64,000 bases of DNA from Pigmentiphaga sp. NML080357 (lineage in GTDB: Bacteria; Pseudomonadota; Gammaproteobacteria; Burkholderiales; Burkholderiaceae_B). This document shows positions 59,901 through 64,000 of this stretch, piece by piece. Made by a program: the position numbers and the translations under genes. The stretch lies in contig NZ_NINW01000041.1 in the NCBI RefSeq assembly GCF_002188465.1, positions 1 to 64,000 of the forward strand, in the 5' to 3' direction. The notes under the pieces are model-generated. The model did not search any database, was not told the origin of the DNA, and saw only the letters and a list, made by a program, of their open reading frames with translations. How positions within the stretch are numbered: position 1 is the stretch's first letter; each line of letters starts with the position of its first letter.

Positions 59901-60666
59901 CGTGGAACGGGCGCGGGTGGGCAATATCTACGTGAACCGCAACATGGTGGGCGCGGTCGTGGGGGTACAACCGTTCGGCGGCGAGGGGCGCTCGGGAACC
60001 GGTCCCAAGGCGGGCGGCCCTCTCTACCTGCTGCGCCTCCTGTCCACGGCGCCACGGGATGCGGCCTTGCGCGCCATGGCCCGCCGTCCCCCGGCGCCCG
60101 CATGGCTACGTCCGCCATCGGGGCATCCCGCCTTGCCGGCTCTGCAGGCCTGGGCGCGGGAGCGCGGCATGGGGGAACTGGCAGCCCGCTGCGAGGTGTT
60201 CGCGGCTCAAGCGGCCGGGCTGTCCGCAATCGCGCTTCCCGGCCCCACCGGCCAGCTCGATGTGTATGCGCTACGCCCGCGCGAGGCGATATTGTGCGTG
60301 GCGGACGAAGCTCCCGACATGCTGGTGCAGCTGGCCGCCGTCCTCGCCACCGGCGCGTCGGCGCTCTGGCCCTCCAATCACCAGGCGGCCGCCTTGCACG
60401 CGTCGCTGCCCGCGCCAGTCGCGCAGCGGATCGCCGTGGTGGATCCCGCGTCGGCCTCGTTCGACGCGGCGTTGGTGCATGCGGTGGGCAACCGGCTACG
60501 TTCGGTGATGCGCCAGCTCGCCCGGCGCGAAGGCGCGATCGTGCCGGTCGTGGACCTCGCGCCCGGCGATGCGGACGTCCCGCTGGAACGCCTGCTCGTG
60601 GAACGCGCCATCAGCATCAATACTGCCGCGGCGGGCGGTAATGCGAGCCTGCTGGCATCGGAATGA
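56926..60666 (+). CDS. putA: Bifunctional proline dehydrogenase / P5C dehydrogenase PutA
   Basis: 1246-residue enzyme oxidising proline to glutamate. The proline dehydrogenase barrel (about 180-500) shows HSYDMLGEAAVTDADAQRYM, LSALHPRYARSQRERV and RLVKGAYWDSEIKLAQ. The aldehyde dehydrogenase part has CISPWNFPLSIFTGQ, active-site Glu815 (VAETGGLNAM) and Cys849 (GQRCSALR). A C-terminal region (about 1050-1246) is the PutA-specific end domain. The N-terminus has no ribbon-helix-helix DNA-binding domain, so PutA cannot repress its own gene here. GGAGGTG lies 7 nt before ATG 56926 within the phosphatase gene. Confidence 0.95.
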   Translation: MLPESTPGPFEDFIRQAAPQSGSRAAITADYRRAEQDMVAVLLDEIDTSRDASPAMDLAYRLASALRRRGDAPAAGGLAQMLLQEFSLSSEEGIALMCLAESILRIPDAATRDALIRDKIGKGRWAAHLGHSSSLFVNAAVWGLLITGRLYAAQQGSGLQAALAGLIEKGGEPLVRRAVDAAMRMLGEQFVAGRSIDQALDRARGQEEQGYTHSYDMLGEAAVTDADAQRYMQAYEHAIHRIGQASRGKTPYDGPGISIKLSALHPRYARSQRERVLDEMYPRLLALARSARGYDMGLNIDAEEAARLDLSLDLLERLCADAGLAGWHGLGFVVQAYQKRSLRVVDHLVALARASGHRLMVRLVKGAYWDSEIKLAQVQGLDDYPVYTRKPHTDIAYLACARKLLAASDAVFPQFATHNAHTLATIYHLADPGSFRPGQYEFQCLHGMGEPLYEQVVGAPSDGGLGRPCRIYAPVGPHDTLLAYLVRRLLENGANTSFVHRIADREIPLEVVLQDPLASVRDIGASGGDIGTPNPRIPLPRDLYGAERANSRGLDWSSEAVLLQLSHRLAGAGSRTAVARPMLDDDVAPASRREVRNPAHRADVVGHVQEASPADVDGALDRAAHASRLWQGTAPSERAAILERAATRIEDDSAAWMALLVREAGKTLPNASGEVRETVDFLRYYAAGIRAGLDHASHRPLGIVACISPWNFPLSIFTGQVAAALAAGNAVLAKPAEQTPLIAARAVQALRDAGVPPGALQLLPGRGETVGARLVADPRVQGVLFTGSVAVARGIRAALSERLGSDGRSVPFVAETGGLNAMVVDSSALAEQVVADVLESAFDSAGQRCSALRLLCVQEDIADRVLAMLRGAMNEYRIGRPDRLATDAGPVIDDEARDDIERYIAGMQAAGRPVFRACRMDAAECRHGSFVVPALIELDRPEALRREVFGPVLHVVRFPARQLDSLLDRINALGYGLTLGLHTRIDETVALVVERARVGNIYVNRNMVGAVVGVQPFGGEGRSGTGPKAGGPLYLLRLLSTAPRDAALRAMARRPPAPAWLRPPSGHPALPALQAWARERGMGELAARCEVFAAQAAGLSAIALPGPTGQLDVYALRPREAILCVADEAPDMLVQLAAVLATGASALWPSNHQAAALHASLPAPVAQRIAVVDPASASFDAALVHAVGNRLRSVMRQLARREGAIVPVVDLAPGDADVPLERLLVERAISINTAAAGGNASLLASE

Positions 60667-61091
60667 CCGGCAAAGGCGCCCGCTGCGGGGGGCCCCATCC
60701 GATAACGAAAAGAAACGAACCGAAAATCTGCCGGCGTGGTATGTTGTAATCGTCACGCACCTTCCATCCCGCGGTCGATTGCCGCCTAGGAGGAGGAAAG
60801 CGGGACCCGGGCCGTCGCGGGACGCAACGCGCCGACGGGTCGCGCCGACCGAAGGTATGCATACGAAGGCTCCAACAGCCCAGGCCCGTCCCGGCCCGTC
60901 TTACCGGGCCCCGCGGCCCCTTACTCGCCCATTCCACGCCCTCCCCCCGCGGCAGTTCCCCCGACGCTCAGCTTTACCCCTCTTCGCTGCTTCCCGGCCG
61001 GTCTACCCGACTCGGCCTTCACGGCGCCTTGCGACGCGGACCTGCGTCGCGCCTACCCCTTGCGCGCCTCACTTCAGACTGCGAGTGCATC
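60667..61091 (+). other. 425-bp leader region before the indolepyruvate oxidoreductase gene
   Basis: No convincing gene. Features seen are a weak -10-like TGTAAT (60745), an isolated strong Shine-Dalgarno string AGGAGGAGG near 60788 with no suitable ATG close behind, and a self-complementary GTATGCATAC (60855-60864). From about 60895 to 61025 there is a long stretch in which C far exceeds G, resembling Rho-utilisation sequence. The ATG at 61092 has no obvious ribosome site. Part of this may be a long regulated 5' untranslated region. Confidence 0.5.
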
Positions 61092-64000
61092 ATGAGCGCA
61101 CATCCCATCGATACCGCCGTCACCCTGGACGACAAATACACGCGGCCGCGCGGCCGCGTGTACATGACCGGCACCCAGGCGCTGGTGCGCCTGATGCTGG
61201 CGCAAAAGCAGCGCGATGAAGCGGCCGGGCTGAACACGGGCGGCTTCGTCTCCGGCTACCGGGGCTCGCCGCTCGGGTCGGTCGACCTGGAAATGTGGAA
61301 GGCGGCCCCGCACCTGGAGTCCCACCGGATCAAGTTCGTGCCCGGACTGAACGAAGAACTGGCCGCGACCTCGGTTTGGGGCACGCAGATGGTCAGCCTC
61401 GACCCGAAGGCGACGGTCGACGGCGTATTCGCCCTCTGGTATGGCAAGGGACCGGGCGTAGACCGCTGCGGCGACGTCTTCAAGCACGGCAACATCGCCG
61501 GCTGCTCCAGGCACGGAGGCGTCGTGCTGGTGGCGGGCGACGACCATGCCTGCAAGTCCTCCACGCTGCCCCACCAAAGCGAGCACGCTTTCATCGCCGC
61601 CATGATCCCGGTCCTGAATCCGGCCGGGGTGCGCGAATTGATCGAGTTCGGCCTGCACGGCTACGCGATGTCGCGCTACTCGGGCTGCTGGATCGGCCTG
61701 AAGGTGGTCAGCGACACCGTGGAGTCGTCCACCTCCATGGACATCGATCCCATGGCTGTCGAGATACGCGTGCCCGACACCTATCCGATTCCCGACGGCG
61801 GGTTCCACATCCGCTGGCCGGACCCGCCACTGGAACAAGAGAACCGGCTGCAGCGCGAGCGCCTGTATGCGCTGCTGGAATACGTGCGGCAGAACGGGCT
61901 GAACCGCCAGGACTGGGAGGCGCCCGGCGCCAGGCTCGGCATCGTGACCACCGGCAAGAGCTATCTCGACGTGCGCGAGGCACTGTCCATGATGGGCATA
62001 GACGAGGCCGCGGCCCGGGACATGGGGCTGCGCCTCCTGAAGATAGGCGTTTCCTGGCCGCTCGAACCGGAATGCATCTGCGAATTCGCCGAAGGGCTGG
62101 ACGAAATCCTCGTGGTCGAGGAAAAGCGCCAGATCATCGAATACCAGATCAAGGAGCACCTGTACAACGCCGCCATCGCCGCGCGGCCGCGAGTGGTCGG
62201 CAAGTATGACGAAACGGGCGAATGGGTGCACGTCCCGCACGACGGCATCCTGCTCTCGCCCAACGGCGAACTGACGCCGGCGGCCATCGCCGGCGTCATC
62301 GCCTCGCGCATCGCCAAGGTCATCGGCGCCGAGGCCCTCGGGCCGAGCGCCCGGCCGTATCTCGCCGCCCGCAAGCCGGCGGAGGGCTTCACCCGTCCCG
62401 CTCAGGGGACGCCGCAACGCCTGCCCTATTTCTGCTCGGGCTGTCCGCACAACACTTCCACCAAGGTGCCCGAAGGCTCGCGCGCGGTGGCCGGCATAGG
62501 TTGCCACTACATGGCACAGTGGATGAACCGCCGGACCGAAACGTTCACACAGATGGGCGGCGAAGGCGCGACCTGGATCGGCCAGGCCTTCTTCACGGAT
62601 ACGCCGCATATCTTCGCCAATCTGGGCGACGGCACCTATTCCCACTCGGGGTCGCTGGCGATCCGGGCCGCGGTGGCCGCCGGCGTCAATATCACCTACA
62701 AAATCCTCGTCAACGACGCGGTGGCCATGACCGGCGGACAACCGGTGGAAGGCGCGCCCACGGTCCCGCAGATACTGCAGCAGATGGTTGCCGAGGGCGT
62801 GCCCCACCTCCGCCTGGTCGGCGACGATCCCGACGCGCTGGCCGAGCTGCCCGGACTGCCGGCGGGCATCGCCATCAGCCATCGCGACAAAATGGACGAT
62901 ATCCAGCGCGAATTGCGGAACAAGCCCGGCGTGTCGGTCATCGTCTACGTGCAGACCTGCGCCGCGGAAAAGCGCCGTCGGCGCAAGCGCGGCAAGCTCG
63001 CCGACCCGCCGCGCCGGGTCGTCATCAACGAAGAAGTCTGCGAGGGCTGCGGCGACTGCGGCGTACAGTCCAACTGCGTGTCGATCCAGCCGCTCGAAAC
63101 GCCGCTGGGCCGCAAGCGCACCATAGACCAGAGCTCGTGCAACAAGGATTACTCGTGCCTGAAAGGCTTTTGCCCCAGCTTCGTCACGGTCGAGGGGGGG
63201 CGCCTGCGCAAGCCCGCCAGAAGCGCCGCGCCGCTGCCTACCGGCCTTCCGGCGCCGCGGATACCGGGACTGCATGAACCCTGCAACATCGCCATCACAG
63301 GCGTGGGCGGCACGGGCGTCATCACGATAGGCGCGCTGATGGGCATTGCCGCGCACCTCGAGGGCAAGGGCGTGGTGGTGCTCGACATGGCCGGGCTCGC
63401 GCAGAAAGGCGGGGCCGTCATGTCGCACGTCAGGCTGGCCGCCACGCCCTCGGCCCTGCACGCCACTCGCGTGCCGGCGGGCCGGGCCGATCTCATCCTC
63501 GGATGCGACCTGATGGTGGCCGCTTCGCTCGACGCTCTCGACATGATGTCGCCGGTGCGGACCCGGGCGGTGATCAACGCGGACGTAGCCCCCACCGGCG
63601 CGTTCACCCAGGATCCGGACTGGGCGATTTCGCCGCAGGCGATGCTGGAACAGGTCCAAGGGGCGACTCGCCACCTGGAGTCCCTCCAGGCCGGCGCCCT
63701 GGCGACCGCGCTGATGGGCGACTCCATCGCCACCAACGTCTTCATGCTGGGCTACGCGTGGCAGAAGAGCTGGATCCCCCTGGAGGAAAGCTCGCTGATG
63801 CGCGCCATCGAACTCAACGGCGCGGCGGTCGAGATGAACAAGGCCGCCTTCGCGTGGGGCCGCCAGGCCGCGCTCGACCCGGCGGCGGTCGCGGTGGCGG
63901 CAGGCCTGCGCCAATCCGGCACGGTGGTGATGATGCCGCCACGCACCCACTCGCTGGACGCGCTGCTCGCCGACAGGACGGCGCGCCTGACAAGCTATCA
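61092..64000 (+). CDS. Indolepyruvate ferredoxin oxidoreductase, fused IorA-IorB type (3' end outside window)
   Basis: First 969 residues of a thiamine-diphosphate/iron-sulfur enzyme that oxidatively decarboxylates aryl-pyruvates to aryl-acetyl-CoA, passing electrons to ferredoxin. The early region (GYRGSPLGSVDLEMWKAAP, SSTLPHQSEHAF) is the alpha-keto-acid pocket half, and NLGDGTYSHSGSLAIRAAVA is the TPP-binding module. CEGCGDCGVQSNC and CNKDYSCLKGFCPS form the ferredoxin cluster domain. ITGVGGTGVITIG begins the gamma-type domain. Full-length homologues are about 1150-1190 residues, so roughly 200 are missing. Function in Phe, Tyr or Trp degradation fits the other catabolic genes. Confidence 0.92.
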   Translation, partial: MSAHPIDTAVTLDDKYTRPRGRVYMTGTQALVRLMLAQKQRDEAAGLNTGGFVSGYRGSPLGSVDLEMWKAAPHLESHRIKFVPGLNEELAATSVWGTQMVSLDPKATVDGVFALWYGKGPGVDRCGDVFKHGNIAGCSRHGGVVLVAGDDHACKSSTLPHQSEHAFIAAMIPVLNPAGVRELIEFGLHGYAMSRYSGCWIGLKVVSDTVESSTSMDIDPMAVEIRVPDTYPIPDGGFHIRWPDPPLEQENRLQRERLYALLEYVRQNGLNRQDWEAPGARLGIVTTGKSYLDVREALSMMGIDEAAARDMGLRLLKIGVSWPLEPECICEFAEGLDEILVVEEKRQIIEYQIKEHLYNAAIAARPRVVGKYDETGEWVHVPHDGILLSPNGELTPAAIAGVIASRIAKVIGAEALGPSARPYLAARKPAEGFTRPAQGTPQRLPYFCSGCPHNTSTKVPEGSRAVAGIGCHYMAQWMNRRTETFTQMGGEGATWIGQAFFTDTPHIFANLGDGTYSHSGSLAIRAAVAAGVNITYKILVNDAVAMTGGQPVEGAPTVPQILQQMVAEGVPHLRLVGDDPDALAELPGLPAGIAISHRDKMDDIQRELRNKPGVSVIVYVQTCAAEKRRRRKRGKLADPPRRVVINEEVCEGCGDCGVQSNCVSIQPLETPLGRKRTIDQSSCNKDYSCLKGFCPSFVTVEGGRLRKPARSAAPLPTGLPAPRIPGLHEPCNIAITGVGGTGVITIGALMGIAAHLEGKGVVVLDMAGLAQKGGAVMSHVRLAATPSALHATRVPAGRADLILGCDLMVAASLDALDMMSPVRTRAVINADVAPTGAFTQDPDWAISPQAMLEQVQGATRHLESLQAGALATALMGDSIATNVFMLGYAWQKSWIPLEESSLMRAIELNGAAVEMNKAAFAWGRQAALDPAAVAVAAGLRQSGTVVMMPPRTHSLDALLADRTARLTSY

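Overview
This window looks like chromosomal DNA from a high-GC betaproteobacterium of the Alcaligenaceae, most likely Bordetella or Achromobacter. That is inferred from GC-rich codon use, a complete ectoine/hydroxyectoine cluster, four orphan Bug/TctC-type periplasmic binding proteins with no TctAB partners, and many small LysR- or IclR-linked catabolic operons. No rRNA, tRNA, CRISPR array or prophage was seen. The left edge cuts through one end of an IS5-family element.

Layout. 0.25-4.4 kb: ectR-ectA-ectB-ectC-ectD on the minus strand, with a strong promoter and a 13-bp-arm palindrome at its head. 4.4-11.2 kb: fadE-type acyl-CoA dehydrogenase, an exonuclease/GIY-YIG fusion, a CurA-like reductase, a metal-efflux pair (CsoR/RcnR-type repressor and CDF transporter) and a lone STN-domain protein. 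11.2-18.3 kb: DctD/DctB two-component system, a Bug protein and a secreted DUF6351 esterase-like protein, all minus strand, behind a near-consensus sigma-54 promoter with dyads upstream. 18.3-20 kb: two membrane proteins. 20.1-28.2 kb: aromatic-catabolism genes (LysR/flavin hydroxylase pair; then VOC protein, Bug, flavin hydroxylase, DUF2783 and alpha/beta hydrolase, followed by an IclR regulator). 28.3-31.9 kb: a TRAP transporter whose binding-protein gene is frameshifted and lies behind a second sigma-54 promoter. 32-35.3 kb: TetR-MFS-MATE, with the MATE gene damaged. 35.4-41.4 kb: czcICBA heavy-metal efflux. 41.5-53.7 kb: two outward-facing catabolic operons driven from a tail-to-tail pair of paralogous LysR genes. 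53.8-64 kb: DUF2236 protein, persulfide dioxygenase, a Gly/Ser-rich protein, a metallophosphatase overlapping putA, and the first 969 codons of a fused indolepyruvate ferredoxin oxidoreductase behind a 425-nt C-rich leader.

How the parts fit. Most of the window is about importing and breaking down organic acids and aromatics (Bug proteins, TRAP, flavin hydroxylases, VOC and FAH ring-fission-type enzymes, aryl ligase, PutA, IOR), combined with osmotic and metal stress defence. The most coherent regulatory hypothesis is that DctB/DctD acts on two sigma-54 promoters, one before the DUF6351-Bug-dctBD cluster and one before the TRAP genes 14 kb away. These are the only two sites matching the strict GG-N10-GC pattern found by eye. 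No wholly new defence or mobile system was recognised. The least described items are the LysR-pair double operon, the DUF2783 partner protein, the orphan STN protein and the DUF6351/sigma-54 unit.
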